NCBI GenBank assembly: GCA_037176725.1
Contig: JAZBRS010000029.1
Span: forward strand, 49,486,001 to 49,550,000
Origin: Posidonia oceanica
Taxonomy: Eukaryota > Streptophyta > Magnoliopsida > Alismatales > Posidoniaceae
DNA length: 64,000 bases
Direction of reading: 5' to 3'
Within the stretch, counting starts at the first letter, position 1; each line of letters opens with the position of its first letter. Made by a program: the position numbers and the translations under genes. Positions 1 through 12,242 of the stretch are shown one piece after another. The notes beneath the pieces were generated by a model that searched no databases, was not told the DNA's origin, and was given only the letters and a program-made list of their open reading frames with translations.

Positions 1-424
1 TTCAAATCTTTTCTATTTCTATTTTTATTTTTATTTTAATTTTTCTTCCCCTTCTTCCTTTCTTTTTCTTCTTCTTCCTTTCTTCTTCTTTCTTTTCCAA
101 CTTTTCCTTTCTTTTTTCTGGTCCGGTCCATCAGGCCCTTCTCCCCTCCTTCCTATTTTTCCCTTTTATTTTTTTTTCTCCTCCGCACAAGGCCCAGCCC
201 ACGCCTTCCTCCTCCTCTTCCCTCCTTCTTCTTCTTCTTCTTCCTCAGCTTCTTCTCCCGCTAGCTCTCCCACTCTTCTTCAAATTCAATTTTCTTCCCT
301 CTCGATCACCTCAGCACCAGCTCACCTCCTCCTCTCTCAGCTCTCAGCGGATCTACCGGGGGGGCATTAATTGCCCGTCGCCTCGTCGGCTGCTGCTCCA
401 TCAGCTCCAGTACTGCCTGCGCCA

Positions 425-442
425 GTGGATTTCAAAATCCAC
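425..442. other. Hairpin in LTR-A with compensatory changes in sister LTRs
   Basis: GTGGATTTCAAAATCCAC can form an 8-bp stem with a 2-nt loop. The matching site in LTR-D (24434-24451) reads GTGGAATTCAAATTCCAC and in LTR-F (61231-61248) GTGGAATTCGAATTCCAC. The base change in the left arm is matched by its complement in the right arm. Confidence 0.6.
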
Positions 443-3318
443 AGCCCGCGCAGCACCCAATCGAGCAGCCCGTTAAAGCCTCAACCCTTCTCCTCCTTCC
501 ACACCTTTTGGCATTCTGAGAGAACCCCAGAGCGAGCGTGAGAAGCCTCCAGCATTCCTCCTCCTTCTCACAGCAAAAATTCAGAGCTTTCTCCCTCCCA
601 GCAGCCCTCCATCAAGCCAGCAAAAATTCCATCCCAGAGCTTCACCTATCCTCCAGCAATCTCCTCCTTCCAGTACCCTTTTTCGTCTTCCAGAGAGAGT
701 GAGAGAATCTAGAGCGGAGAGCACCTAAAATTCCCTCCTCTTCCCACTACAGAACAACCCTCTTCCTCCTCTTCCTTTCCACCTTAACCAGAGTCTCCAT
801 CCTCAGCAAAACCACTCCCAATTCCGTCCCCAATCTCACGTAGACAACCACCATTTCAGCCCTCCATTCCACAGCTCAAACCACCCTGAAACCTCCCCTC
901 AACACCACCTGAACCAACTCAGAACCCAACACCCCCTTTCTCAAAAATCCCCATCTCTTCCATCCCTGGAATCCTTCCAAACTCCACCCAGAAACCCACC
1001 TGAACCCCACCTTCTCAGACCTCCTAAGCTCCACTCTAGTAGTCCCTCACAACCGGAGCCCTCCACTTCAAACACTTAACCCCGATTCTGCCAGAAAACC
1101 AATCCAATCCCAATCTTCCTCTCCAGGCCTCCTCAGACCCTTCCAAGGATCCATACACCTCCACCTAGCAACCAGCAAGCCGACGATGCCCTCCAACTGA
1201 TCCCAAGAGCAGAGGACAGCCACCTCCACCTCCTGCTGTCTTCTATGTACCTACAGAAGCCAAATCCCTCTCCGGGCTGTGAAGCTTCGTTCCAGACATC
1301 CGGAAAGCACCGGAGCACATCACTGAGGAGATCCGGACGCCCCCGAGCCGTCGACAGCACTTGCAACCTCCGGACGACCTCCACCGGCAAGCACTGAAGC
1401 ACCTGACGTCAAGGGGATGACCCAGCTCGCGAAACAGGTATCACTCTTCCCCTGTAGCTTAATTTTCTCCCTCTCGTGCTTTTCCAGCCGTTAGATTAGG
1501 CTTTCTCCCCCTCCTCCGCCGAGTCGTCGCCGCTGCTTCTTCATCTTCTCCGGTGAGTCCGCGACTAAAAACGTCGCTCCGTGAGTAGAACCAGCTTCCG
1601 TCGATCGCCCGCGAACCGCACGGACTCCAGCAGCTCTCCGATAGCTTCAGAATGCCATGACGACACGCCGATCGTCTTCCCTGTCTCCGAGCAGGTCTGT
1701 AGATCTCCAACGTCGCTTCCAGTCATCTCCAAACCGCGTCGTAGCTCACCGATGCTGCTCTGAGGTCCGCCAGCCTCCGGTGAAGGTCGCTCGCCGTCCC
1801 TCACCTCACCAGCATCCCCCTGCCTCCCTCGACGGTTACTGGTAGCAACTGCTACAGTGGTCGTCGTTTTGTGTTTTTACTGTAGCTTTATTTTTCCTCT
1901 ACTTAGATATTTTGCCACAAATTGCATTTTCAGCTTCTGTTTTCAATTTATTGCATTCTGGTCCTGCCATCGTTTATGATTCATTTAATTATGAATTTAA
2001 ATCTTATTAAATTGCATGAAAAACATAAAAAACTAATTAATTGCATGTTAGTCCTTCTACTATGTTTTCCTTTTAAATTTATTTTAGTTCAGGTCCTGTG
2101 GTTTTTCATTTTTGCATTTCAGTCCTTCAGTTAATAATCTGATTTATTATTCCAATTTTACCTTAGTAAATTGCATTTTTTATCCAGTACTTCTCGTTAT
2201 TTGCATTTTAGTCCTCTGATCTGTTAATTAATGCATTCATTTTTCATCTTTTCTTACTACATTGCATTATTTCCCCCATACATTTTAATTTTTGCATATA
2301 GGTCCTCCATATTCATGCACAGCATCTTTTTTTGCATATTTTTGCTTATAAAATTGCATTTTAGACCCTGCATATTTCAAAATTACATATAGGTCCTCTG
2401 CATGTTTATAAAACTCATTTAAATGCATATTTTTGCTTATAAAATTGCATTTTAGACCCTGCATATTTAAAAATTGCACATAGGTCCTCTGTTTACACTC
2501 ACAGACCATTTAAGACCACATTTTTGCTTATAAAATTGCATTTCAACCCCTACATGTTTCAAAATTGCATGTTAATCCCCCACATGATTTCAAAACTTAC
2601 TCTAATGCATGTTTACCTTATAAAATTGCATTTTAAACCCTGCATTTTGCAAAATTGCACTCAGACACTCCAGTTTTCAAAAATCTTGCATATAAGCCCC
2701 TAATTTTTCAAAATCTTTGCATTTAGGTCCCACTTTTTCAAAACTTGCACATAAGCTCCCAAGTTTTCTAAAAAGTCATTCTAAGGTCCTTTTCTTGCAT
2801 TCCTACATGCATTGCACTCATGCATCTTTGCATTTGGCATTCTTGCACACACTTGAGCACACTTAGCTCCCATTTACATGGGAGGACCCATTTTGCACAC
2901 CCCTAGGACCTCCTGTACACCTAGATCCATTCTTCTCCCCTATTTTGGCCTCTCTGCCTTGAAGCTGGAATATCTTTCGATTTGGCCATCGGATCTTCTC
3001 AACCAAGCTAGCTGGACGACCCCGACAGAGCGCTCTTCAACATGGACTAAGCAATTCTCAGATCAGGCTTCAGATTCCCAAGGTAAGTCCTTCTGAACCC
3101 CTGCACAGCATTCATTTGCACACCATTTGCATTGCATGCATTGTTTTTGCTTTCTGGTTTCTCAAGCATGTAGATTAAGACTCCCTCTTCCTATCTACCA
3201 ACTCTATCTCCCCGTTTCGTGTACTCTTGGCATTTTTGTGTTATGTTTCCCCTGGATTTACCACTAAGTGCGACTTTCTTCTCCCTTTTCCACGATCCAA
3301 TCGCATCGCGAGCTTTTG

Positions 3319-3323
3319 GTAGC
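3319..3323. repeat. Target site duplication, left, of solo LTR-B (GTAGC)
   Basis: GTAGC lies immediately before the TGTTGACATC start of LTR-B. GCAGC follows the ACTACA end at 9472-9476. Uninterrupted sister LTRs read ...GGGCAGCGTGCGAGA... here, so GCAGC was the original target and this copy has one C-to-T change. Confidence 0.85.
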
Positions 3324-6300
3324 TGTTGACATCCCATTTTGACAGGCTGAATCAATGGGAATGTTCTGGTGGCTTCTGAACCCAAACCTAGGTCCGAACC
3401 CGCACCTTTCCTTTCCTCTTTCCCCTCAAAACAAGTCCAAACTCAACCTAAGATTTTGCCCCTTTCCCGAACCCAAAAACTACCCAAAAACTATAGGAAA
3501 ACTCACCCTTCCCAACTTAGCAAACCCACCAAAAAGTCTTTAAAATTTCAAACCAAAACCACCCCCAAAAACCCTAGGAAACTTAGGCAAAACTACCCTT
3601 TTTCTACACCTCAAAACCCTCCCAAAACTTTCTCAAAACCAAACCAAAACTCTTGGAGCAAGACTAGAGACCCTAGGCCACACACCCACCAAATTTCACC
3701 CCTTTTTGAAACCTCTAAGACCTCCTTTTGCCCAAATTATTCTTTTCTCTCTCCTAGATTATTCTTTTCTCTCTCCTCTCTCTCTCCTGATTATCCTCCT
3801 CCTTTTCACCTCCTTTTCTCCCTCTTTTTTGCCTGGCTGTGGGCCCCCTTGTGCTTCCATCTGTTCTCAATCTTATTCCTATTTTTATCTTATTTTTACC
3901 ATTTTCTTTGATTTTCAAAAAATTACTTTCTTTCAACTCCTCTCTTTCCTATTTATTCCTCCATTTCTCCCTTTTCCTCTTCTTTCTAATTTCCCCTTCT
4001 CTTCTCTTGCAAAACCTTGAAAAACCTTTGAAAACCCTTAAAACTCTAAAACAAAAGAGAAACAAGTCAAAATCCCAAAAAGAAATAATTAAAAAACTAA
4101 CCAAACAATTAAAAAAACAAAAGCCTAACTAAATCCAACTAAAAAAGGGGAAAATAAGAATGCAACTAAAAATGCGAAACCAACCAAAAGAAAATGCTGT
4201 AAAATCAAGGAAAAAACCAAAAAGCAATTTAAAACAAGTCAAAGTGAGAACCTTACTAAAAGACACTCGAAAACAATTCCTAAAAAGAAAAGAAAACAAT
4301 TAAAAAGGTGCCAAGACAACTAATTAAAGAGAAAGAAGAAACCTAACAAATATAAGTGGAAGAACTCAAAAACCTAATTAAAAAAAAGGAGGGAAAATGA
4401 TCCAAAAACACCCAACTAAAAATTTAACAAGAAGACCTAACAAAAAAAAAAGAAATTAATCAAAAGAGCCCAACAAACAAAAATCAAAAGCAAACCAAAA
4501 AGACTTAAGCAAAAGAGGACCAAAATCAAAAAATACAAAACCCACTCTAATTAGTTTAAAACAAACTTTAAAAAAATCCTAATTAACATCCCAGGTACCT
4601 AACAAGGAAAACATAATTAGAAAACAACTTAAAAGACTTAACAAACATTTAAACAAAATCAAAAACAAATCAAAATAAACAAAACTCTAAAAACCCTAAT
4701 CAAAACTAAATCTCTCTAAACCCAACTAATTAATCAAAAATAATTATTAAAAAACTTAATCAATGCCCCAACTTAAAGCACAATCACTCTAAAAAACCTT
4801 TCCTTTATTTTATTTTATTTTATCTCTCTTATTTATTTATTTATTTATTTCTCTCCTTTTTCTTCCTCCTTTCTTTCTTCCCTTCCTTTCTAATTCTCCT
4901 TTTCCTTTTTGGTCCGGCCCACCTGACCTCCCTTCTCCTTCTTTCTTTCTCCTTATTTTTTCTTTCTTTTTTTTTCGCACAGGCCTGGCCCACGGCCGAT
5001 TTCTCCTCCTCTTCCCTTCTTCTTCCTCTCCCGCTTCTTCTCTGGCTTCTTCTTTTTTCTCTCCAACACAATCAGCCTTCCGCAGACGACAACTCACCGT
5101 CCTTCCGCCTGACCGTCCTTGCACCTCGCACGCCTTCTACCCAGGTCGGACCGGCGTGCGCCGCCCTCCTCCCGTGCACCTACAAGCACCATGCCACCAC
5201 CAGCTAGAGCCATTAATTGCAGCCAGAGAGCCTGCAGGTCAAAAGCCATCCGAAACCAGCCCCAGCGAGGAGAAGCGCACACCCTTGCATTGCCCAGAGA
5301 CCGACCTCCTTCTTTGCACTCCCCCAGCCTGAGAAAACAGAGAGAAGTCTCCCCATTTCCTCAGAAAAAATCCGCATTTCCTTCCCCTTCGTCCCACTGC
5401 AAACCAGAACCAAAAACTCCTCCAAAACCTCTCCAAATTCGTCCCCCAATCTCACCCAGAATCCCAGCAATCTGCCCCTCCATCTCACGCTCGAAACCAT
5501 ACCGGCATCTCCCCCCGAGCGCCCGGAAACCACTACAGACCCCAACATCTCTTCCTCCAAAAATTCCCATCTCTATTGAGCCTTGAACCTTCCCAAACTT
5601 CTTCACTTAACTCACCAGAATTCCACCTCTCTGACCCACTAGAGCCTTGGCCTCCTTCCCCCTCATAGCCGGAGCCGTCCACTTCAAACACCTGCAACCC
5701 ATTCTGTCTAGAAATCCAGACCTCGGCAATATCCCTCTCCAACGATCTATGACCCAATCCAAGCACCCAGAGACCTCCACTGAGCAACCAGCAAGCCGCC
5801 GGCATCTTCCAATTGAACCAGAGGGCAGTGAACACCTCTACCCACCTCCTGCTGTCTCCTGAGCACCCACAGAAGCCGATTCCCTCTCTGGTCATCGAAG
5901 CTCTGCTCCAGACGTTCAGGAAGCTCCGACAGACTCCACTGAGAAGATTCCAACCTTCCCAAGCCGTCGACGTCCTCTCCATCAGCCGGACGAAGCTCGC
6001 CGACATCCACTGAACTAGCTCGCGTCGGGAGAACTCCTCAGCCAGTAAAACAGGTACTGCTCCTTCCCCTTAGGTTAGTTTTCCTTCCTTCTTACTTTTC
6101 CGGCCATTAGAATAGGGTTTCCCTCCCTCTGCACCGAAGTCAACGCCGTCGCGTCTCCGTCTTCTCCGACGAGCTCCGGTTCTGTCCCGCCGCTCCAGCC
6201 AGCAAAACTCAACTTCGAGCATCCCCCGAGGACCGCACGGACTCCAAGAGCACGCCGATGCCTTCAGAATCCTCTCCCGTCGCGCCGATCGTCCGGTCGA

Positions 6301-7711
6301 CCTCTGGAAGTCCAGCAAACCTCTGTCCAACTCTCCGGCCATCTCCAGGCAGCACCACGGCTCGCCGAACGTCGCCCGATCTCCGCTCGGCTCCAGTGAA
6401 CGCCGCCGACGCTTCCTCGCCTCCCCAGCATCCCTCCTCCTCTTTCTCCGGCCACTGGTAGCAGTTGCTACAGTGGCTGCTCGTCTATGGTTTTACTGTG
6501 CTTTTATTTCCTCTTAGTTAGCTATTTTTGCCAAATATTGCATTTTCGCCTTCTATTTTTGTTTTATTGCTTTCCAATCCTGCCATCGTTTAAGATTCAT
6601 TTAATTCTGAATTAAAATCATATGAAATTGCATGGAAAAAATCCAAAAATCAATTAATTGCATGTTAGTCCTCCTGATGTTAATCTGATTTAAATGCACA
6701 TATTTTACCTTGTTATATTGCATTTCTAGTCCCTGTTACTTTCCTTATTTGCAATTTAATCCTCTAATCTGTTAACTTAGGTTTTATTTGTCTATTTTTC
6801 TTACTGCATTGCATTATTTTCTCTCACAGTATCTGATTTTTGCATATAGGTCCTTCATAATGCACAGCATACATTTAAATGCATATTTTGCTTATAAAAT
6901 TACATTTTTGACTCTGCATGATTTAAAAATTGCATATAGGTCCTCTGTTGGTCATTTAAATGCATATTTTGCTTATAAAATTGCATTTCTTACCCTGCAT
7001 GACTTGAAAATTGCATATAAGTCCTCTACATGCTCACAGTATGTATTTAAATGCATAGTTTGCTTATAAAATTGCATTTTTGCCCCTGCATGTTTGAAAA
7101 ATTGCATATAGGCCCCTGTTTGCATTCCAGACCACTCAAACCCCTGTTTTGCTGGAAAAATTGCATTTTAAACCCTGTTGATTTCAAAATTGCATGTCAA
7201 TTCGCCATTCGACTTCGAAACCTGTCCTGATGCATGGCCATCCTGAAATTTGCATTTGGAACCCTGCATTCTGTAAAATTGCATTCAAACCCCCATCTTT
7301 TTCAAAATTGCATGTAAGTCCCTTTTTTCTGAAAAAGTCATCCCTAAGTCTCTTCCTGCATTCTGCACGCATTGCATCCTTGCATCCGGCATCCCTGGCA
7401 CACACTCAGGCATTCTTAGCTCCTGTTTACGCGGGAGGACCTGTTTTGCACACCCCTTAGGCTCCTTCTACACTTAGATCTTATCCTCTCCCCTTTTCTG
7501 GCCCCCCACCTTGAAGTCTGGATATCTTCAGATCCGGCCGTTGGATCTTCTCAAGTAAGCTACCTAGGCGACCCCGGCGGAGCATTCTTCAGCATGGACC
7601 AATCAGATTTCAGATCAGGCGTCAGATTTCCAAGGTAAGTCCTCTTGAACTTCGGTAGCATCTTTTGCATATCATTCGCATTGCATGGCTTTTGCGCACT
7701 CTTTTTTGCTT

Positions 7712-8790
7712 TATTTCTCGCACCGTTTTGTGCACCGCTTTTTTTCTCGCACCGTTTTACGTGCCTCATTGTTTCGCGCGCTTGCTTTATTTCTTGTACC
7801 GTTTCGCGTGTCGCTTTCTTTCTTGCACCGTTTTGCGTGCCCACCCCTATTTCTTGCACAGTTTTGCATGCCGCTTTGTCTTCTTGCATCATTTTGCGTG
7901 CCGCTCTTGTTTCTCGCACCGTTTTGTGTGCCGCTTTGTCTTCTTGCACCGTTTTGCGTGCCGCTCTTGTTTCTCGTACCGTTTTGCGTGCCGCTTTGTT
8001 TCCCTGCACCGTTTTGCGTGCCGCTTCGTTTTCTTGCATCATTTTGCGTGCCGCTTTGTTTCTCGCACCGTTTTGCGTGCCGTATTGTTTCCTTGCTTTA
8101 TTTTCTTGCACCGTTTCGCGTGCTGCTTTCTTTCTTGCACCGTTTTGCATGCCGCTTCGTTTTCTTGCGTCGTTTTGCGTGCCACTTTGTTTCTCGCATT
8201 GTTTTCTTGCATTGTTTTGCGTGCTTGCTTTGTTTTCTTGCACCGTTTCACGTGTCGACCTCGTTTCTTGCACCGTTTTGTGTGTCGCTTTGTTTCTCAC
8301 ATCGTTTTGCGTGCCGCATTGTTTCCTTGCATTGTTTCACGCGCTTGCTTTGTTTTCTTACACCGTTTCGCGTGCTGCTTTCTTTCTTGCACCGTTTTGC
8401 GTGCCCAGTCCTGTTTCTCACACCATTTTGAGTGCTGCTTTGTTTTCTTGCACTGTTTTGCGTGCCGCATTGTTTCCTTGCATTGTTTTACGCGCTTGCT
8501 TTGTGTTCTTGCACCATTTCGCATGCCGCTTTCTTTCTTGCACCGTTTTGCATGCCCAGCCCTGTTTCTCGCACTGTTTTGCATGCCTCACTTGTTTCTT
8601 GCACTGTTCTGCATGCCGACTTTGTTTTTCGCATTGTCTTATGTTCTCACTTTGTTTCTTCGACTGTTTTACGTTCTTGCCTCGTTTCTTGTACCGTTTT
8701 ACGTTCTCGCTTCGTTTCACGCACCGTTTTGCGTGTCAACTTCGTTTCTCACACCGTTTTGCGTGTTTTGCCTCGTTTTCACTCACATGT
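7712..8790 (+). repeat. LTR minisatellite, about 34 units of 29-31 bp
   Basis: Units follow the pattern GCACCGTTTTGCGTGCC followed by a GCTTTGTTT-like spacer and TCTT or CTC. I counted about 34 by eye, against 9 to 15 in the other LTRs here. The unit length is close to a multiple of 3 and stop codons are rare in it, which leaves long but meaningless frames of up to 400 codons open in all three forward frames. Confidence 0.9.
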
Positions 8791-9051
8791 CGCCCGTATT
8801 GCCTGTTTTCACTGCTGTTTTGTTTTACCGCCTGTATTTGCATATAGGGCAGTGATGCTTACTGTCTGGAGTTCTCACGAGCCAGGTTCCGCCCGGTTCG
8901 GAACATAGACAGCGTTGCTGAGCACTTAGATTGCACGTTTACTTTCTTGCATTGCATTCGTCACTTAGAGCACACCTTTGAGCATTTAGATAGGCATTCA
9001 TTGGCACTTAGGCATTCAAAGTCTGCATTTCCCTGCGTATGCGAGCGTAAG

Positions 9052-9174
9052 CCTAGAAAGACCGATTCTCGGGCGTGTCGGGGGTGCCTAACACCTTCCC
9101 CGCACGTAACAGGAGTCCTTGCCCTCTCTCTTGGCCCGCAATGACCATATTGCCCTTATCCTAGGCACGAGTCA
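9052..9174 (+). promoter_or_regulatory. Conserved 3' LTR block (copy in LTR-B)
   Basis: A stretch of about 123 bp, from CCTAGAAAGACCGATTC through GGTGCCTAACACCTTCCCC to CCTAGGCACGAGTCA, is nearly unchanged in every LTR here: 10413-10535, 16374-16497 (minus), 28161-28285, 34229-34352 and 55335-55457. The core GGTGCCTAACACCTTCCC is, as I recall, common in plant Ogre LTRs. Its role (transcript end, R region or packaging) is not shown by the sequence. Confidence 0.6.
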
Positions 9175-9471
9175 CATCATTTGCATTCATTTGCATCTCA
9201 TCTCTTTTGCATTGTCTTGCATTGCATCTTTTGCTTGGTTTTGCGTGATTATTCACGCATTTTCTCGGTTTTCCTTGTCTCCCGATCTAATAGACTTGGT
9301 GGTGACTCCGATTTTGTCTTATCTTCTTCTTTTCTTCCCCTTTTCCTTTTTAAATGTTTTCGAGTTAAGTCTTCCTTCTCGGACATAGCCGCTAAAAGTG
9401 AGCCTGATTCTGATCGATGCATGCGAGCTTTGGCAGCGTGCATGGACGATCTGAACACCGGGATTACTACA

Positions 9472-10835
9472 GCAGCATGCGAGACACATCGTGGGACACT
9501 TTGGTGGGAAATGGTCATAGAATAGTGATAATCCCTCCACTTGCTTCTCTTCCCCTTTGTAGGTCTTCACACCTACTTTGCGTGGTCGTTAAACAGCGTT
9601 CGTTCTCATGCTTACGCTGTTTGTCTCCCCTTGGCTTCTCCTGCTCTTTTTCTTTGCACCTGCATCTGCATGGTTTTATCGATGTTTTATCACGTTTTGT
9701 TTTGGCACCGTTTTGCGTGCCCGCTTCGCTCTTGGCACCGTTTTGCGTGCCTGCTCTGTCTTTGGCATCGTTTTGTGTGCCCACTTTGCTTTTGGCACTG
9801 TTTTACGTGCCCACTCTGTCTTTGGCACCGTTGTGCGTGCCCGCTTTGTCTTTGGCACCGTTTTGCGTACCCGCTCTTGTTTCTTGCACCGTTTTGCGTG
9901 TTGGCTTTGCTTTTTTGGACCGTTTTGCGTGCTGGCTTTACTTTTTCGCACCGTTTTGCGTGCCGCTCAGTCTTTTACGCCGTTTTGCATGCCGCTCTTG
10001 TTTCTTGCACCGTTTTGCATGTTGACTTTGCTTTTTCGCACTGTTTTGCGTGCCGCTCTGTCTTTTGCGCCATTTTGCGTGCCGATCTCGTTTTCTTGCA
10101 CCGTTCCGCGTGCCGCTTCCATTTCTCACATCGTTTCGTGCGTTTTACGCTGTTTCCTCTTGCATGTCGCCCGTATTGTTTGGTTTTACTGCCGTTTTAC
10201 TTTTTCGCTTGCATTTGCATATAGGGTAGTGATGCTTACTGTCTGGAGTTCTCATGAGCCAGGTTTCGACTGGTTCGGAACACAAACAGCGTTGCTGAGC
10301 ACTTAGACTGCACGTTTACTTTCCCGCATTGCATCCCACCACTTAGAGCACACCTTTGAGCATTCATTCAGGCATTCATTGGCATTTAGGCATTCAAACA
10401 TGCATTTTCCAGCCTAGAAAGACCGATTGTCGGGCGTGTCGGGGCTACCTAACACCTTCCCCGCACGTAACAGGAGTCCTTGCCCAGTCTTTTGGCCCAT
10501 AATGACCATATTGCCCTTATCCTAGGCATGAGTCATCTCATTTGCATTCATTTGCATTTGTTTTCCTTCGCATTGCTTTGCATTGCACCCTTTGCTTGGT
10601 TTTGCGTGTTAACTCGCGCATTTCCCCCGATTTTCCTTGTCTCCCGATAATAGACACAGTGGCGAATCTGAATTGTCTTATCTTCTTCTTTTCTTATCTT
10701 TTCTCCTCTGTTTTAAGTGTTTTCGAGTTAAGCCCTCCTCCTCGGACATAGCCGCTTATAGTGAGCCTGATTCCGATCGGTGCATGCGAGCTTCTGGCAG
10801 TGTGCATGGACGATCTGAACACTGGGATTACTATA
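9472..10835 (+). mobile_element. LTR-A, right part, to its 3' terminus
   Basis: The sequence resumes exactly where LTR-A stopped at 3323; the GCAGC at 9472-9476 is the right-hand copy of the LTR-B target duplication. It carries an acceptor-like TTTGTAG (9556-9562), the minisatellite (9698-10170), the conserved block (10413-10535) and the terminal GGGATTACTATA (LTR end at 10835, TA instead of the usual CA). No PBS follows. The next bases are the linker of minus-strand element C, so LTR-A is either a 3' LTR or a solo LTR inserted into C, with GTAGT (10836-10840) as the expected right-hand target duplication. Its partner would lie left of the window. Confidence 0.8.
9698..10170 (+). repeat. LTR minisatellite in LTR-A, about 15 units
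   Basis: This is the same family of about 30-bp units as in LTR-B. Two blocks differ in the joining spacer: the first six units use TTTGGCACC, and the later ones use TCTTGCACC or TTTTCGCACC. Confidence 0.85.
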
Positions 10836-10907
10836 GTAGTCCTCAATGCAAACCCAATCTTCTCATGGCGACGCACAGCTTTGGCATGGCTCCGACTGCA
10901 TTACGAC

Positions 10908-12242
10908 TTAAACTCCACTTAAACCCAGGATACCTGCACTTGTGAAATTAGCAAGGTCCCGGGGAATGCTCATCCTTTGATTCTTCGACTGTGGGCGCTT
11001 GCTTTCATCAGCCTGCGTGTCGTATCCAAGGCCCTTGTTGTCTCTTCGCTCCTCTACCATGATCGGCTCAGCGATTCCCTGGCCGTATTGCCCGAGCAAT
11101 GTCCCCTTGACGTAACCCCACCTGTGACAGACGTTTTCGACCATCTGGAAAGGGTTATTGTGAATGGCCAAAGAGTTGACACGTTCAAGATGTGGTATGA
11201 AGTTAACCGGCTCGCACCGATTAACGCGGTATAAAGCATAAGAGAGTTCAGGATCAAAGGGGACAGTCTGTGAAGAGACAGAGGAGACTGCCTCGATCCG
11301 CTCCTTCTCAAAATTCTCCGCCATGACAACGATGACATCGTCGTCTCGGCGGAACTTGATCATGCGATGCAGGGTCGAGAGGATAACCTGATGCTTGTGG
11401 AGCCAAAGGCGCCCAAGTAGAAAATTGAAATTAGGCTCCAAGTCAACGACGTAGAATTCCACATTGAATGTGATCGGGCCAATGATAAGAGGAATAATCA
11501 GAATCCCTAGAGCGTCATGGTGGGTATTATCAAAAGCTGTCATTCCCTTTACAGCTGGAGTAATGTCCTCGGCCTTGAATCCGAGCTTAGTTGCTGTTCG
11601 CAAGGGGCAGACGTTAAGGCCCGACCCATTATCGACCAGCGCAAGGGGAATGCGAAAGTTCTTGAATTGTACCGTGACGAACAAGGGCTGGTTATGATTA
11701 ATCCCCGCTGGAGGCAACTCATCACTCGTGAAAGTGATGACCTGGGGTTCTGCAATCATTCCAACCATGCTTTCCAAGGCGGCAGGTTCTATGGCTTGGG
11801 ACACATGGGCAGCTTGGAACACGCGAAGAAAAGCCTCATGATGTTCGGCAGAGGTGTGTATCAGGTCCCAAATGGATATGTTGGCTTTAACCTTTTTAAG
11901 TTGGGAAGTAATATCGGCCTTGGGCTGGCCCTTCTTGGTGGTAGGAAGTGTGGCTTTAGGGACAGGTTCAGCTATGGTAGGTACCAGCGGTTGGCCTGAT
12001 GGTGGTAGGGTTGTAGGTTGGCCTAAGGAAAGAGATGCTGCAGGTTCTGGATGACTAGGTTTGGCCACTGGTGCTGGGGGTTTGTAGGCCCTCCCTACTG
12101 TGTCACTTCCGCACACATTTCTGTGGCGTAGCTGTAAGGTACGCGATAGGTGTCCTAGGTTAGGTTGATAACCACGGGAGCGCGTGCAGCAAGCACGAGA
12201 GGGGCTACAGGGGTGCCTACTGGTTGAGGAGTGTAAGGACAA
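10908..12242 (-). pseudogene. pro: gag-pro part with aspartic protease (element C)
   Basis: This 444-codon open frame covers the proline-rich linker, the aspartic protease and a G-patch-like tail. The protease motif reads LALVDNGSGLNVCPL, with D-N-G-S in place of the usual D-T/S-G, as is common in Tat and Athila elements. Downstream motifs include LLGRLWLHKH and GLGY. The first 40 or so residues are out of frame with the parent protein, because a frameshift near 12150 joins this frame to the upstream one. Along the rest of its length it is very close to the element E protein at 37828-39699. It ends at a stop at 10908, where the sister copy continues in frame. It would process the Gag-Pol polyprotein if expressed. 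Confidence 0.8.

Larger units (their letters stand above)
1..3323 (+). mobile_element. LTR-A, left part (Ogre-like LTR, 5' end off window)
   Basis: This is an LTR in plus orientation that lacks its first roughly 1.5 kb, which lies beyond the left edge, and is interrupted at 3323 by LTR-B. It aligns in order with LTR-D: a T/C-rich block (1-300), a C-rich block with the GGGGGGGCATTAATTGCC motif (about 358-375) and a hairpin (425-442), a GC-rich block to about 1850, a T-rich block with many TTGCAT and GGTCCT words (1900-2860), the block starting at the GGGAGGACC word (2881), and a splice-donor-like AAG|GTAAGT at 3081-3087. Open frames within it are short and differ between copies, so I regard it as non-coding. 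It continues at 9472. Confidence 0.85.
3324..9471 (+). mobile_element. Solo LTR-B (Ogre-like), inserted in LTR-A
   Basis: A complete 6148-bp LTR runs from TGTTGACATC to GGATTACTACA and is flanked by a 5-bp duplication. LTR-A sequence resumes directly after it, with no PBS or internal region, so it is a solo LTR left by recombination between the two LTRs of one element. Order inside: C/A-rich start, CT-rich tract (3740-3990), G-poor A-rich block (4010-4800), T/C-rich block, C-rich and GC-rich block (5000-6460), TTGCAT-rich block (6530-7330), a donor-like AAGGTAAGT (about 7632-7640), a greatly enlarged minisatellite (7712-8790), and the conserved 3' block (9052-9174). The acceptor-like site found in sister LTRs is missing between the donor and the minisatellite. 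Confidence 0.9.

Noticed and set aside
7712..8790. Possible CRISPR array because of regular 30-bp repeats
   Set aside because: Units are contiguous and there are no unique spacers. The host is a plant, and the array lies inside an LTR.
7645..8855. Long overlapping open frames of 400, 396 and 248 codons on plus, and Lys/Thr-rich frames on minus
   Set aside because: They follow the 30-bp minisatellite in all frames, have no start context or domain, and the same region in sister LTRs gives unrelated lengths. They are by-products of a repeat unit with few stop codons.
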